Positions 31,969 to 44,989 of a DNA stretch of 64,000 bases are shown in pieces; the stretch's first letter is position 1; each line of letters starts with the position of its first letter. Position numbers and translations under genes: made by a program. The DNA is from Anastrepha obliqua (lineage: Eukaryota; Arthropoda; Insecta; Diptera; Tephritidae): NCBI RefSeq assembly GCF_027943255.1, contig NC_072897.1, forward strand, positions 64,256,406-64,320,405, given 5' to 3'. Under the pieces are notes generated by a model. It saw only the letters and a list, made by a program, of their open reading frames with translations, ran no database searches and was not told the DNA's origin.

Positions 31969-33110
31969 TTGATGAGATGACCAAGAGATTCAAGTTCTGT
32001 TACGCCAAGAACCGACTTTGCGACGTTTATGGTAAGTTTGTGCTCACGCAAGCGTTGAAAAACCAAATGCAGATCTTTACGATGATCCTCTTGAGAACAT
32101 GAAGCTATGCAGATGTCATCCAAATAAATGAAAATGTTATCGATACCATGCAAAACCTCGTTTAAAACTCTTTGAAACGTTTGCGGGGCGTTGCGCAATC
32201 CAAATGTTATGAGTGTAAATTCGTATAAGCCGAATGGTGTTGTAATTGTAGTCTTACAAACGTCTTCTGGTGGAATGCGGATCTGGTGTATGTGGGTACC
32301 TGCAAGTATGTGTGTAAAGTCGTGCAGAAAGGGCAATGGGTACCTGTCGGGTACTGTAACTGAATTTAGGGCGCGATAGTCGCCACATGGCCTCCAGGAC
32401 CCGTCAGCCTTGCGGAGCATGTGCAGGGGGCTTGCCCAATTACTGCTGGAGGGTCTACATACTCCCAGTTTCATCAAAAGCTTAAATTCAGCCCGCGCGG
32501 CGGCCAATTTTTCTGGAGAAAGACGTCTCGGTCGGGAAAAAACTGGTTGACCCGTAGTGATGATGCGATGGGCGACTGTAGACTTTGCAATGGTTTCGAC
32601 AGGCGGCGGTGGAGTTTTTATTATAAGTAAGTCTGAAAAATTTGAGCTTGTATTAACGGTTGATACACTTGTCGAGTTGACTTGAGTTGCGTTGAGTTGA
32701 GCAACTGAACATAGCGTTTTGTAAGCAGTTTAGCAGATCGTAATAAGATAAGAAGTCCGTACCGATAATTGCTTGAGTTACGTAAGAAATCACAAAACTC
32801 CACACAAATTCCCTTCGCAGGTTTAGGTTAAGGTTTAGGATTATTTCACCAAAAACTTCAATTGGTGTACCGTTCGCGGCAAACAGTTTCATATCCGATG
32901 GTGTTGCTCTAACCAATTTCGAACTTTTTGGTATAGTAGACACGCCTGCACCTGAGTTGAATAAAAAATGTATTTTTTTTGGACGTGTCAAATATACGTA
33001 GACGAAAGTTCGAAGGCATTTCAGATCGTTTGCCAATCTTTGAAAAGCCAGTGGCGGAGCAACCCTATTGTGGAACGTTTGGTGGTGGTGAGCGAGTGAA
33101 CTTGCATGGT
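31969..33110 (-). pseudogene. CsRn1-like protease and reverse transcriptase, N-terminal part
   Basis: The protease motif is altered to FLFNSGAGVST (DTGA expected; Asp to Asn is inactivating), with ATPSDMKLFAANGT downstream. The RT (32507-31969) has [51 protein letters not shown] and the catalytic YLDD. It is cut at LGHLIN by the 3.4-kb block and continues at 28547. Confidence 0.8.
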
Positions 33111-33794
33111 AGCCGACATCTTTTAGCGTCTTGACCGAATTTTCTGTGATACCAACACATGTCATCAGAACCGTTGTCTGACTTTCGATGGCGTGCTGGT
33201 GTTTTAGAACGGGAACGGTAATGGATTTTGCCGTTATCTAACGCTTTATCGAGGCGCTGTGTAAGTGTAGCTATTTCGATCCTGAGAACTGAATCTGAGT
33301 TGTTTTGTATGTCGGAAATCTTTAATTTTTCGGATATCGTTACATTGGCAGTTAACCCACAAATCGAGCAGAATGCTCTCACTCAAAGCGGAGCCGACTA
33401 CACGCTTCATCTTATTGAAAAGGTCGCTAGGACGGCGATCGCCTAATGGCATTTCGCGAAGTATGCGCTGCAACCGGCGTTGCTGACTTTCAGTGAGATA
33501 CTCCGTCAACTTTGTGCGTATGTACTGATATTTTCCAGTACTTGGTGCGGCATCGATAATAGAGCGTAGTTCCATTAATTTCTGCTGTGGTATGCTAGCA
33601 GCGACAATGTTGAATTTTGCTTTATCTGCATTGATGCCTGACGTTTCGAGCCAGAAGTCGAGTTAGTAGAAGTACGCTTCAATATTATCTTCCGATAATA
33701 TTGGGAGCGGGATGCGTGGAATGCATGACGTAGCCGGAATTGATTCTCCTTGTGAAGATCCAGTTGGCGGTGCCAGAGTATCGTCTAAAGACAT
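33070..33794 (-). pseudogene. CsRn1-like Gag
   Basis: The ATG at 33794 starts MSLDDTLAPPTG. A stop follows in IEAYFY*LDFWLE (usual tryptophan-rich capsid start). Then come ADKAKFNIVAASIPQQ, SIIDAAPSTGKYQYIRTKL, ESQQRRLQRIL and EMPLGDRRPSDLFNKMKRV, the typical conserved Gag blocks. The frame is lost beyond 33246. A short C-terminal CWYHRKFGQDAKRCRLPC segment (33100-33160), a cysteine-histidine motif, survives in another frame. Confidence 0.75.
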
Positions 33795-33816
33795 TTAATT
33801 AATGTGTAAATTTACA

Positions 33817-33833
33817 GTTCGGGGTCACCAAAT
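33817..33833 (-). promoter_or_regulatory. Candidate primer-binding site (tRNA-Trp type)
   Basis: The minus strand immediately after the 5' LTR reads TTGGTGACCCCGAACTG. TGACCCCGA matches a tRNA-Trp 3' end as reported for CsRn1 elements. Confidence 0.6.
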
Positions 33834-34059
33834 TGTGGGAGCTAGTGAATAGCGAAAACGGCTTGTACGGCTCGATCCAAAAAGAACGAGACCGAAAATT
33901 ATTTCGTTTATTAGCTCAACAGTACAAAGTACAAATAATGAGAAGTTAAAAGCAAATGAAAAGTCACACATGATTGCATTTCAAAGTATTAGGAATGAAT
34001 AAATTAAAGGATAACTATTAAGAATGTTATAAGCTGAATCTAGTTGTGGTGTCCCCACA
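33834..34059 (-). repeat. CsRn1-like 5' LTR
   Basis: 226 bp, ends TGTGGGGACACC and TAGCTCCCACA on the minus strand. Compared with the other LTR it lacks a few bases near GCGAAAACG and has several substitutions, so the insertion is older than the errantivirus. Confidence 0.85.
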
Positions 34060-34064
34060 TATAT

Positions 34065-34560
34065 ATTATATATGGAGCATTCTTTCTCAACGGGAGACCC
34101 CTATCTATCCAAAAATGTTTTTGACCTAGAGAGTTCTAATAGGGCTTAAAATTTAGCTCTTTTTATCTACTTTTCAATACAGAGTGGCCAAAAACGAAAT
34201 TCAAGATGGCTCATTTAATATGGCTAAAAATGTAATCAAAATTCATTAAATTCATTCTAATAACCTATACCAAAAAAATTCATTTCAACGGAAAGAGTTG
34301 TACGAGGTCTCAAAATTTAGCTAATAAAGTTTACTTTAAAATACAAAATGAAAAATTTTAAAATCCAAGATGGCGGCCACAACATGGCGGCTAATTTTTT
34401 AAAACTACTCAAATCCACTTAAACCCCTGAGTAACGAGTTTCATGCGAATTCATGAGTTTTTTCAAAAATCCGTCCGGCATATTGGATCCGCCATTTTGA
34501 AATTTGGAAATCTAACACCAGATTCGTAATCAGCGACCCAAAAAACCCCCGAGTAATATT
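34065..34560. repeat. Noncoding repeat with AAGATGGC runs
   Basis: The stretch has CAAGATGGC runs (34201-34209, 34369-34378, the latter continuing GGCCACAACATGGCGG) and no reading frame with motifs. The style resembles the fold-back arms, which also carry AAGATGGCGGCC, but I see no extended match. Confidence 0.4.
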
Positions 34561-35600
34561 ATACATTTTAAGTGCTCTCACAAACCCTATAAAATTCCTC
34601 TCTTCTCGGCTGATTCCTCCCTGGGACTGCTAAAAGCAATTTCATCAAGGTGGAGCCGTGTTTATGCCTTTTAGACACACCAGGTGACCTGCGTTCAGGT
34701 TCCTGTCTTAATTTCGTTTAGGGGTTAAACGCTATCGAAAGCATCGATTATACGAAATTGACTTTTCGTCTGTTTGGGTTCGTCTTGAGGCTTTACCTCA
34801 CGCGTTCGTGCTTGTCGTCTGTTCGTGAATACAGTCATGCCCACAGGAGATCTGTTTCAAAATGGTTTCTTTGGGCGACGCATCTGGGCATCTGTTGGGT
34901 ATTCTATATCAGTCGCATTCGCTTTGCTTTCGCTTTGCGCTACCATTTTGAGTTTCGAAGTTTTATTAATATCCTTGCTGCACACTGTTTTACTGCTTCC
35001 CATTTCCCATTCCCATTTTAGGGTTCAGCATTAGCGTTGCAAGGTTATCTGGTGTGGGGAAGGTTATTAAAAGCTGGAACTATATGTCTTTGAATATCAC
35101 TGATGATAAGATATATGTTGTCTTCAGAGACTTTGTAATTATTTTTCAAAACACAAGAACGCGCATAAAAAGTTTCCGGTTTCAGGAAGTCACATATTCC
35201 AAAGAATTTCACTAATTTTGTCTCATGCAGTAAGATAACTCAAAAGATAAAACGGTAAATAGAGCAATTGAAATTGGATTTCCATGTTTTGACTTTTTAC
35301 ATTTTTATCAATAACTTTGAAAATCGCAAAAATCCGCAACCAATTTTTATAAATGTTTCTTATTAATAATAAAGTTACAAATCCCACTTAAATTTTAAAT
35401 GTGGGGAGGCGTGGGTAACTGTTGAAAGTTTCGATACACTTAATAAACCTTTTTTTTAACTTACGTTGTTTGAAACTGTTTTTGTACTAATTTTAAAACA
35501 AATTTGAAGACTTATCATTTTTTTAATAATCTGTAAAAAATAAGTTTTCCGAAAATATATAACACTTTATATTTACTCCTATAAAGTATGACCTTAAAAT
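34560..35600. other. No recognisable gene
   Basis: Short frames at 34758-35034 show no motif; both look like chance. No element boundaries are recognised. Confidence 0.45.
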
Positions 35601-35604
35601 CACT

Positions 35605-35900
35605 TTAAATGTCGTTTCCAATAATTACAAAGATTGCCGAATGAAAAAAATTTAATTTCATATAATTTATTAGTAATTTTTTACGATAGTTTACTTCGAT
35701 CCTTAAACTATGGGGAAAAAATAAAAAAGATGACAATAGCGACATTTGTAAAAATAATTTTTGATATACTATTTTCCATAGAGCTTCGGACAGACACCTG
35801 CTATAAAGCTTAGAAAACACAATTGTATTTGCACGAACCGCGGCTTTAAAAGCAATGTCGGGTAAGCCGTCAGGGGCCCGACACTTTGTCATCGCTTATT
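35605..35900 (-). pseudogene. LINE RT N-terminal fragment
   Basis: CRAPDGLPDIAFKAAVRANT and FSKLYSRCLSE match the start of RT domains of this LINE group (K-APG-DG-P block). Motifs end at about 35790. Confidence 0.6.
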
Positions 35901-36151
35901 CGAAGCAGCGTGTTCAGTATTTCTGCTCCCGATACTGCAGGTGTCTCGTATTCATCCATATGCGTGCTCACGTCATTATTACCTTCCTGTTGGAAAAAGA
36001 GCATTGCGACAGAATAGGGCATGTTGATTGAGGAGATTTAAAGCGTTTAACCTTTGCCATCACCACTTTGTACGCAAGACCCCACGGATTGTCATCAGCT
36101 CCATCAATCATATTTTTAAAGCACTTGTTTTTCTCGCTTCAATGTCTTTTC

Positions 36152-36810
36152 TTAGTTTTCGGCGTTGCGCTCGGAGTTCTTCGTGAAGACGTTCGAAAAA
36201 CGGTCTGCCCCTTGCTTTCTGGTATCTCCTTCTCGCCTTTTTGCATATTTCTCTGCACACTCGTGTTCACGCAAGCTGCTAGACTTTGGTGTCGCAGCTA
36301 TTATATTGGTCTCCAGTACAATGGCAATATGATCGCTATGGGTGTGAATATTTTGCATCAGTTTTGACCAAACTTTTGATGCAGTCGCACGATCTGCAAA
36401 GGCTAAATGAATAAAAGACTGCCCTCTCCCTTTGTCGAATGTGTGTACTCCGGAATCGCTCAGAAGTACCATATTCATGCTCGCGAATGCTTCTTCGGTA
36501 GCACTTCCTCTTGCGTTGGTGTTTTTACTTCCTCATGTGGTAGACCAAGCGTGAAGTCCCCAGTAATTATTATTGGTCGTTTTCCGCTCAGCTCTGTTTC
36601 TATTAGTGATAGCATTCTTTCAAATTGTTCGATTGACCAGCAAGGTGTCGCGTAGCAGCCCACTAGGTAGGTGTTTTGTACCTTAACCCAGGTGAAACCC
36701 TCGTATTCTGCCGTCATCCTACATTGAGCTCTTTTTTCTCCGGTCACCCAAATCGCAGCAAGGTTCTGTTTATCTGCCTTCCAATTGATCCGATAACAGC
36801 ACTCCATCAA
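36152..36810 (-). pseudogene. LINE endonuclease domain
   Basis: Frame 36475-36810 has AAIWVTGEK, VQNTYLVGCYATP and RPIIITGDFTLGLPHEE, where GDFNA is expected. Frame 36152-36478 has DSGVHTFDKGRGQSFIHLAF and IHTHSDHIAI, carrying the final DH. A frameshift near 36477 separates them. Confidence 0.75.
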
Positions 36811-36981
36811 TCTTTTTCTCTGTCACTAATTGGTCTAAGAGGTCCTGTGTCGTTTCGTAGTGGTTGATATTAAGCTGCAGTAATTTCATGGTCTTCGCGT
36901 TCTCACAGCCTCCGTACACTTCTCACTTCCGGTTGCATGTGCGCCTTTGCATAATGCACATCTACAGCTTTGTGACCTTCT

Positions 36982-38309
36982 TCACTGTTTAGTGCGATCA
37001 GGGCCCTTGCAGGCTGTGGCAAAGTATCCATATCCCCAACATATATAGCATTGCTTGGGTGACACTACTTCCGAGACTCGACATCTTATCCAACCAACTC
37101 TTAGATGCCCCAGAGTTTGTGTCCTCTTAGCATCATCTGCCGAAAGCTGTATGTGAACGGCGTGCGTACCACCATATGCTTCTCTTGTACTCTTTATCGT
37201 ACCTTTTCCTGGCCTTTTAATATGCGCTTGCTCCACCATGGCATCCAATAATTCATATTAGGTCTCTAATATTAGGTCTCTAATCTGCACTGTGACCATG
37301 TGCGGTCGCAGATCGACTGTAGCTACGTTCGCGAGAGTTTTTTCAATTACAGCCTGATATTTGGAGGCATTGGTCTCACTTCGGCGTTTTAACTCTATAA
37401 GGATACGTCCTTTCTGTGTTGGCCAAATTGTTCCCACCTCCTTGCTAAATTCCTTGAGGTCGGAGTTGGATTTTTACTGTCTTCAATATGTTCGCATATG
37501 AAATACCTTCTGCCCTTTTGCGAGTTTTCCTTGTGACTCGACTGAGCCCTGAATCGCTTACCGCTTTGTGGGGGTCTTTGTGTTGTTTGGACTTCCACCG
37601 TCATGCGCATGGGAACAGTATATGATGCCTTCTGCCTCGACTTGCATAACTAGCTTCGTATGCCAGTGTATGCTGTATGCCTTATGCTGCACCGTTTTTT
37701 GATATCGCCATGCACGTTGCACCGCGATTCATAGAAACGGTTGAGCCCAACTATTTCTGAACCAAACTTGCTAACGAGATCACTGAGCTTCTCTTTTTGC
37801 TTTGGTAGTACCATTTTCTTTGTCTCAACTTTATTGGCAGACCTCAGGAAGCTCGTCAGAAGTCTTGCTGGCTTTGCTGCTGCCTTTTCCACTGGGGTTG
37901 GGGCTAGCTTGCCTCTGTTTTAGGTAAATTTTGGCGTACCTTGGTAACTGCAAGTAGGCGTCTCCATTGACGTTAACAACTTGCTGTTTCCATGCCCTGT
38001 GACTGCCGCCATTAGGTTCGTTGATCCGCCTGTTGCTATTATTCTTCGGTTTTCTTTAAGGGGAAAGGAATTCATCACAATTGAGCTTCTCTTAAAGATG
38101 TTTGGCTGATCATCTGATGTTTGTTTTTGGTTATTTGTTTTTGTGTTTAGTATTTCGTTAATATCATCCATGCTTTTGGGTCCAAACTTAAGACCGCTAT
38201 CTCCGATCGTCTGTCTAGTTTCCCAAAAGGCTCCATGATTAACTATGCAAGCAGGGAGGTCATGAAATGGTTGATTCTGGCCTTTACAGGGTCTAGAGTT
38301 CGGAGCCAA
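36982..38309 (-). pseudogene. LINE ORF1 (Gag-like, zinc knuckle)
   Basis: N-terminal parts lie in frames 37920-38309 and 37650-37892 (charged, with LPKQKEKLSDLVSKF). The conserved C-terminal part (36982-37248) has TIKSTREAYGGTHAVHIQL, LGHLRVGWIRCRV and the knuckle CYICWGYGYFATACKGPDR. The usual knuckle His is Tyr. The protein would coat LINE RNA. Frameshifts separate the pieces. Confidence 0.7.
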
Positions 38310-38839
38310 GCCTGAACCGGAATTAATAGGGAGTCATCTCAACCCAACCTACGCAGCCCGTGTTAGTGGTTACGATAATTGAACCTATCTTAAGACCGGC
38401 CAAGGTTTTAATAGGACGCAGAAGAGGATGTTCCTTTCTGCACGCCGTTTCCGCGGGGTTTCAAGCCGTTTATTAATGTTGCAGGGGAACACATCCCAGC
38501 CCAATTGCCTCAATTCCAAATCGTGTCCAGTATGCTGCAACAGAATCTTACTGGTCTCGATCCTGATGTCCTGTTTGCCAGGAAAACTGTTAGGTAATTA
38601 GACGCTCCAGTGACGACAGTGTTTCCATTGTCACCAAGACGTTTTTGTACCCATTTCGATCAGCCTATTATCGTTGAGTTAATGCTCATGACTAACATCC
38701 TGAGGAGTGGATTCTAGTCGCCTCATACGACAGGCATCCGTTATCGCCGACCAATTCTAACCCTCTAACCCACGGCGGTCTATGTCTAAATATATATCTG
38801 CATATATAAAGGGACTTTATCTATCTGCAGATGGGTCTC

Positions 38840-39950
38840 TGCTTATTTCTCTTCTCTAGTGTGCGACATACCCCCGAGTGAGAGGCGTTGTCGAAAGCTC
38901 CCTCGATATGAAGGAAGACACAGAGAACTGATTGCTCATAGGCAAATGCACTCTGGATCTCCGTAGTTGGCTGATACAGCGCAGTGTCCGTAGACCTTCC
39001 TGTTCTACACGCTTTCTAGTTCCGATGGAGAGGTGTTGTTAGCATAGTATAAGATCTGATTTCCTTATCAATAATTTTCTACAATGGTAGCAAAGACTGA
39101 TCGGTCTTAAGGATTTAGCCAGTGAAAATCACTTGTCCTCTTCTCCACAATGTTGGCATGAATACCAGTGTGAGACTGCCTCGCATTACTTTAATGTTGT
39201 ATAATTAACTCGTCGACTACTGGGCGGATTCCATCAGGGGGTTCTTGTATGAATTAAGAGAGCTAACGGCCCATATTATAAGTTGAAATAACTTTTTAGT
39301 CAGTTTCCCGTCAAATTGGGTCAGCCTTGAACACACCGTACAAAACTTCGGAATCTGAGTAACGACTCCCGGAAAATGTGTAGAGCTCCTTTGGCCACCA
39401 GGATGTGTTGGATTTCGCTTTTGGTTTAGTCTCAAGAGAACTACGCTCAAAGGCAACACTAACTGAATCGTTGAGACTGTTAACCCTTTCTTATAACACT
39501 ATATAGTCTATCATTCTCGAACGGCTACGGGTAGATTCATTCCTAGGGCTCCTCCTCGGATTCTCTTAAGTGACGTCTATTTCCAATTCAAGCTGAATGA
39601 TTCTGTGGCCTGATAGAGAAGGCTCGGAGAAAACAACCGGACACCAAGTTTTCAAACAGTTTGTTACTGAGGGTCATGCTAAGCACTTCCTGTCTGTTCT
39701 TCATTAAGAATGTTGGCGTTAAGAGTGGTAACCTTTTTCTGCTACAGTAGCTAAATAGACTCTATACCACTTCTGGAGGAAAATGCCACGATGATGCCTC
39801 TATGACGTCTCTGTGGCTCCCACCTACCAGCAGCCTTATCTGGACCGCAATCAGATCCCGGTTAAAAACTTTGTAATGCAAAAATAAGTAATGTTGCAAT
39901 TTAACACAACAAATTCTCTTGATCTCTCCTGCGAGAGACCCCAAATTACC
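38840..39950 (-). pseudogene. Second LOA/I-like LINE fragment: endonuclease and RT
   Basis: From right to left: RDLIAVQIRLLVGGSHRDV and ASSWHFP (39770-39950, endonuclease), TPTFLMKNRQEVLSMTLSNK (~39690, end of endonuclease), scrambled linker, then AYEQSVLCVFLHIEGAFDNASHS (~38900, RT catalytic region with FLDIEGAFDN altered). Many stops. It abuts the leader of the 35.6-38.8 kb element. Confidence 0.6.
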
Positions 39951-40464
39951 TTGTTATTGCTATTTTTGAAATCGCCTTACCTGGCCCCTGCAAATCCACT
40001 GCTTGCGGTTGACTTTAATTTTTTAATGCTCCTTCGAGGGAGTACCTTAATTAGAGCCCGAGCTGGAACCTCCTTTCAAACGGAGGTACCTGGTGAATAT
40101 CCTTGGAAACTGAGTGCGTCGGTGATGCGAGACGGGAAAAGTGTTGTGCAGTGTGCAAAAATAAAATGTTGTATAACATTAATAGGAAAAATTGAGATAT
40201 CCCAAAGACAGAGTCCTCACCAAGTGTTCACAAGGAAGCCGAACTTCACTCCTGGTGGAGGATTCACTCGAGGTTGGAGGTAGTCACTCGAGGAATTATA
40301 GTACCTTTCATGATTGATTTCGAAACCAGGCAAGAGATGCTGCTCTTCAAAAAAGACGAAGGGCTTCAGGACCTGTTGTAAGGAGGGAAGTTGACGGGTC
40401 TGCGCAAGCAAGGCACACCAACTTTTCAAGCTAACGAAGGGGGAATAATACTTTCAAAACAGCA
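39951..40464. other. No recognisable gene
   Basis: Open frames on both strands (39891-40283 plus, 40217-40429 minus) have no motif that I recognise. Confidence 0.45.
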
Positions 40465-43400
40465 CCCTCTTGGACAAATGGAACTTTTCCAAAATAAGTA
40501 GTTCAACTTGAGAGCACACGCTGACGAAGACCTTTGCGAGGAGATCACCGACAAGTATGACCAACAGTTTTATGATAGAGTGGCAAACACCGAGGAAAAC
40601 CTTTTTTTTGCCGCGACAGACTAGCAAGTACAGCACTGAGACACCATTAAACCCATGGTACTGCACTCGGACTCCCTTTGTAATTTCCTTTAAATCTACT
40701 CGACTTCCGAGTTTACAGGACTCGATTATCCATGAAGTGGTTGGGAGGCTGTCTAAGGCAATGAGCGCAGATTGGCTGTCGCTGCAGACTCACACATGTT
40801 TACCTCTCCATTTGTTGTCCGCAACAAAGTTCATCGCTTCTTGAGCAGCATACACCTCCACTTGAAATACTGATGCATGCATTCCAAGAGCAAAGTGCAG
40901 ATTTTCAGATACTTGATAGAAAAGAATTCTTTAAGTTATTGTAACTTCGTATTAAAGCTGTAAAGTAGAACAACTTTTTTAACGAAAGAATGTTGCTAAT
41001 CTTTAGGGAATTATCTGTTATTGAATTTTGTTTACACTTAAATATTATTTTTAATATTTTATTTTGTACTAATTCAATCCTATTTAGTTCAGATTTGTAC
41101 GCACCTCCCCAAGCTACGATACCGTGAGAGGTGACTGACTCACATGGGGCATAATAAATAGTTAATAATTGTTCTTTTTTTAATATATACATATTTTGGC
41201 AAACTCAAAGATTAAATATCTATTTCGCTTTATTAAATAATTGATTTGAAAATCCCATTTTAACTTATAGTCAATTAAAATGCCAAGATATTTAGTGCTT
41301 TCAACCCGTGTTATTGGAATACAGTTACATTTACTGTTAGAATCATGATTATGCATAAATATATTAATATTTCCAGGTACAGAATATTTATAAACTCCGA
41401 AAGTTAGAAATACCGTTTTATTAATATTCACAGATAACTTGTTTTGACACATCCATGTAAATAATATATTTTATTTGCAATTAAATATTCATTTAATTCA
41501 GCATCCTCCTAAGTATCGCCACTTATAAGAATAGTTGTATCGTCAGATTACGATATTATATTGTGAGGGTTTTTTTGGCCAAATTGTACAGCACTATATA
41601 TTTCATTTATGTATATCAAAAATAATAAAATCCTAATACTGTCCCCTGAGGGACTCCAATATCCACAATCGTTTCACTACTAATAGTACCATCTACCTTT
41701 ACACATTGTGTTCTGCCAGTAAGATAATTTTTTATAAGATTCAAGGCGATTCCACGGATACCTATATTGCTTAATTTTTGTATTAGAATTTTCTGGTCAA
41801 CCGTGTCAAAAACCTTTGCTAAATCTATTGTAAAAATATTGCAATAATTGGTTTACTATTATCAAGATTTTTATATACATATTCAGCAAAATGAGCTAAT
41901 GCATCTTTGGTTGATTTTCCTTGGCGAAAGCCATATTGATTTATATTTAACACGTTATATTTGTTAAGAAAGGAAAGTAATCTTTTATGCACTACATTTT
42001 CAAATATTTTTGCTTCTTTAGAAATTAATGATATTGGCCTATAATTTAATTCAAAATACTTTTCTTTAGCTTTGTGTACTGGTATTATAATTGCTTTTTT
42101 ACAATGATCAGGACAATCTCCTGTTTCTAAGCATATATTGATAATGTTTTGCTAGAGGTTTTATAATGAAATTACTTAATTTTTTTAATACGCTTGTTGG
42201 AGTTTCATCTATTCCGGCTGCTGTATCATTTTTTAATCATTTAATTTTTTTTTTATTTCATCTGGATGAGTAGGAAATAAAAATATTGTATTTTTAATCA
42301 AGACCCTTTTTTTACCACATTTTTCACCTGTATATTTGATTTTATTTGCCATTTCTGTGCCTACATTATTAAAGTAAGTATTAAACTTATCAGCTATATC
42401 TTTTTTTTCTGTTACTTTTTCGTTTCTTATGAGTAAGTAATGCATTGAGCTTTTCTTTATTTTTCTTTTTATTAGAGTTTATTTTATTATTTATATAATT
42501 CCAAAATTGCTTATTAGATTTTAGATTTTTTAAGCAATTTTTTTCATAATTATCTTTTGCAATTTTTAATAGTTTATTTAATAATTTATTATAATTTACG
42601 TATAATGTATTACTTTTTTCATCATTAGGTGTTTCTCTCCAAAGATTGTAGAGCATTTCTTTTGTATTGCATGAAATAACTAGACCTTGCGTTATCCATT
42701 TACTTCTTTTAATATTATTATTAGTATTATTTTTATTGTTTTTAACATTAGTTGCTCTGTGCATGATATATTGTATATTTTCAATAAACAGATTAGTCAT
42801 TTCATTTGCATCATTCATATAATCAAATAGATTCCAATCAATTTTTTTAGCCCTTTTATAAAGTTTTTCATAATTTAAAACGTTTGGCCTTTAACTTTAT
42901 TAACAGAGATAATTTTTATTTTTAAACCAATAGTAAGAAAAGTGGAATAATGATCTGAAATATTGTTTTTATATACGATGGTTGAAATATCATTTACTTT
43001 ACTACTGATTTTACCGAAAATATGATCTATGCAAGTGCCCCCGTTCTTGTTTGCTCTTGTTATACCGTTAATATAAAGTTGTCAAAAAAGTCTTGCGGTA
43101 TTTCCGCATGCTTGTCTTTGCAAGCGCGTAGTTCTAGTTGTATTCGTCGTATCGGTTCACGCTAAAGCTTTTTGGAAAGCCCTTTTCACGTGCTAACACG
43201 TGTTTGATGAATTGTTGTTTGCTTTTAGTCGTTCGTGAGTTATAGCCTCGCAAACATGGAGCAAGATAAAGAGAAAATACGGCATATTTTACAGTACTAC
43301 TACGATAAAGGCAAAAATGCATCTCATGCTGCCAATAAAATTTGTGCAGTTTATGGACCCGATACAGTTTCCATTTCCACCGCACAACGATGGTTTCAAT

Positions 43401-43885
43401 GTTTTCGTTCTGGTGCAGAGGTGATCGAAGATGCGCCACGGTCCGGAAGGCCTGTCGTCGAAAATTGCGATAAAATCGCTGAATTGATCGAAAGAGACCG
43501 GCATAGTAGCAGCCGTAGCATCGGCCAAGAGCTGGGCATGAGTCATCAAACCGTTATAAACCATTTGAAGAAGCTAGGATTCAAAAAGAAGCTCGATGTA
43601 TGGGTGCCACACGACTTGACGCAAAAAATCATTTTTGCCCCTATGGATGCCTGCGAATCGCTTCTGAATCGCAACAAAATCGACCCGTTTTTGAAGCGGA
43701 TGGTGACTGGCGATGAAAAGTGGGTCACTTACGACAACGTGAAGCGCAAACGGTCGTGGTCGAAAAGCGGTGAAGCTGCCCAGACGGTGGCCAAGCCTAG
43801 ATTGACGGCCAGGAAGGTTCTTCTATGTGTTTGGTGGGATTGGCAGGGAATCATCCACTATGAGCTGCTCCCCTATGGCCAAATG
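40465..43885. repeat. 3,421-bp duplicated block, copy 2 (parental context)
   Basis: This copy is continuous with full flanking elements: the mariner goes on to its right terminus at 44356 and the LINE continues past it. So it is the parental arrangement and 28548-31968 is the derived one. The left limit (CCCTCTTGG at 40465) is not an element end that I can identify. Confidence 0.9.
40715..40911 (-). pseudogene. LOA/I-like RNase H fragment
   Basis: Closely resembles 55500-55690 in the better preserved LINE copy, with the HASVFQ, EVYAAQEAMNFV and DSQSAL-region codons on the minus strand. The CR1-like LINE is joined to it at 40912, so this is probably the downstream side of LOA/I-like copy A (44990-47040). 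Confidence 0.7.
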
Positions 43886-44356
43886 CTCAATTCGGACCTG
43901 TACTGGTAACCACTGGACCGCTTGAATGCAGCACTCATGCAGAAGAGGCCATCTTTGATCAACAGAGGCCGAATTGTCTTCCATCAGGACAACGCCAGGC
44001 CACACACATCTTTGGTGACGCGCCAGAAGATCCGGGAGTTCGGATGGGAGGTTCTTTTGCATACACCGTATAGTCCGGATCTCGCACCAAGTGATTACCA
44101 CCTATTTCTGTCCATGGCGAACGAGCTTGGTAGTCGGAAGTTGTCCACAAGAGAGTCCTGTGAAAATTGGCTCTCCGAGTTTTTTGACAATAGGGGAAGC
44201 GAGCTTCTATAAGAGGGGCATTATGAAGTTGGCATCTCGTTGGGAACTCGTCATCGAACAAAACGGCGCATATTTGACTTAAATCGGATTATTATAACCA
44301 ATTTTATGAACAATTGAAAATTCAATAAAAATACCGCAAGACTTTTTTGACAACCT
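43076..44356 (+). mobile_element. Mariner, full length, 1,281 bp
   Basis: Inverted termini AAGTTGTCAAAAAAGTCTTG and AGGTTGTCAAAAAAGTCTTG (as complement) and a TA duplication (43074-43075, 44357-44358) delimit a copy of normal mariner length. Confidence 0.92.
43256..44280 (+). pseudogene. Mariner transposase, one nonsense codon and one frameshift
   Basis: The protein starts MEQDKEKIRHIL at 43256. It has a tandem helix-turn-helix region (ISTAQRWFQCFRSG; SSRSIGQELGMSHQTVINHL), WVPHDL, and the catalytic D,D34D set: TGDEKWVTYD, FHQDNARPH and YSPDLAPSDYHLF. TAA at 43907-43909 interrupts after NSDLYW where Gln is usual, and the frame shifts near 44190 before RGIMKL and the terminal EQNGAYLT. All catalytic residues survive, so the copy is young but inactive. 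It is the parent of the truncated copy at 31159. Confidence 0.9.
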
Positions 44357-44989
44357 TATATATGGCTTAAATTCATTAGCGTACATAGAATTTATATATA
44401 AATCGAAGGGTTCTAAATTGTCTTCATTGCTTAGTAATAAATTTTTTTGGCTAATATCAATATTTATGTCCCCAATAATAAAATGATTTTTTAATTTTTT
44501 ATTTTTTAAAAGATAGTTATCTAGATCATTTATAAACTCTGTTTTATCAGAACTCGGAGATCTATATATATAAGTAAATGCAATTTTTATATTATTATCA
44601 CATGTAATTTCGGTATACCATGCACTTATTTTTCCTATATTCACTATTACAGTAGATTCTTCTATATTTTCTTGAATGTATAATATATAACAACCCCATC
44701 TGCTGGACTGGTTTCACCGCTACTATTATATAATACGTTTTATATCCATCAATTTTATACAGATCAGGCGCCTCTAATCTCCACGTTTCACTACATATTT
44801 ATAATAGCGTGTGGTTTAAATGTCAATTGTTCAAGGAAAACACATAATTTCTCATATTTACTATTTAGGCTTTGTATATTTAAATGCAGCAGTAGAAAAT
44901 TCTTAATCTTATGTATGATTCGCATGCAGGATCATTAGCACTATGATTCTCATTTCCCTTCATTTTTAGATTAAATTTTTCATTTGCAT

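Larger units (their letters stand above)
26722..34059 (-). mobile_element. CsRn1-like Ty3/gypsy LTR retrotransposon, interrupted
   Basis: LTRs at 26722-26954 (3') and 33834-34059 (5') are bounded by a TATA duplication (26718-26721, 34060-34063). Next to the 5' LTR, the minus strand reads TTGGTGACCCCGAACT, a tRNA-Trp-type primer site as known for the CsRn1 clade. Gag, protease, RT, RNase H and integrase follow in order but all are damaged. A 3,421-bp foreign block (28548-31968) splits the RT. Without it the element would be about 3.9 kb, shortened further by an integrase deletion. Confidence 0.85.
35605..38770 (-). mobile_element. LOA/I-like LINE, 5' two thirds, degenerate
   Basis: Reading right to left, there is a less AT-rich leader (38310-38770), a Gag-like ORF1 (36980-38310), an endonuclease (36150-36810) and the first part of an RT (35605-35900), all broken. 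The 3' end is missing at about 35600. Domain order and zinc-knuckle Gag place it in the RNase H-bearing LINE group; finer clade assignment is not secure. Confidence 0.65.
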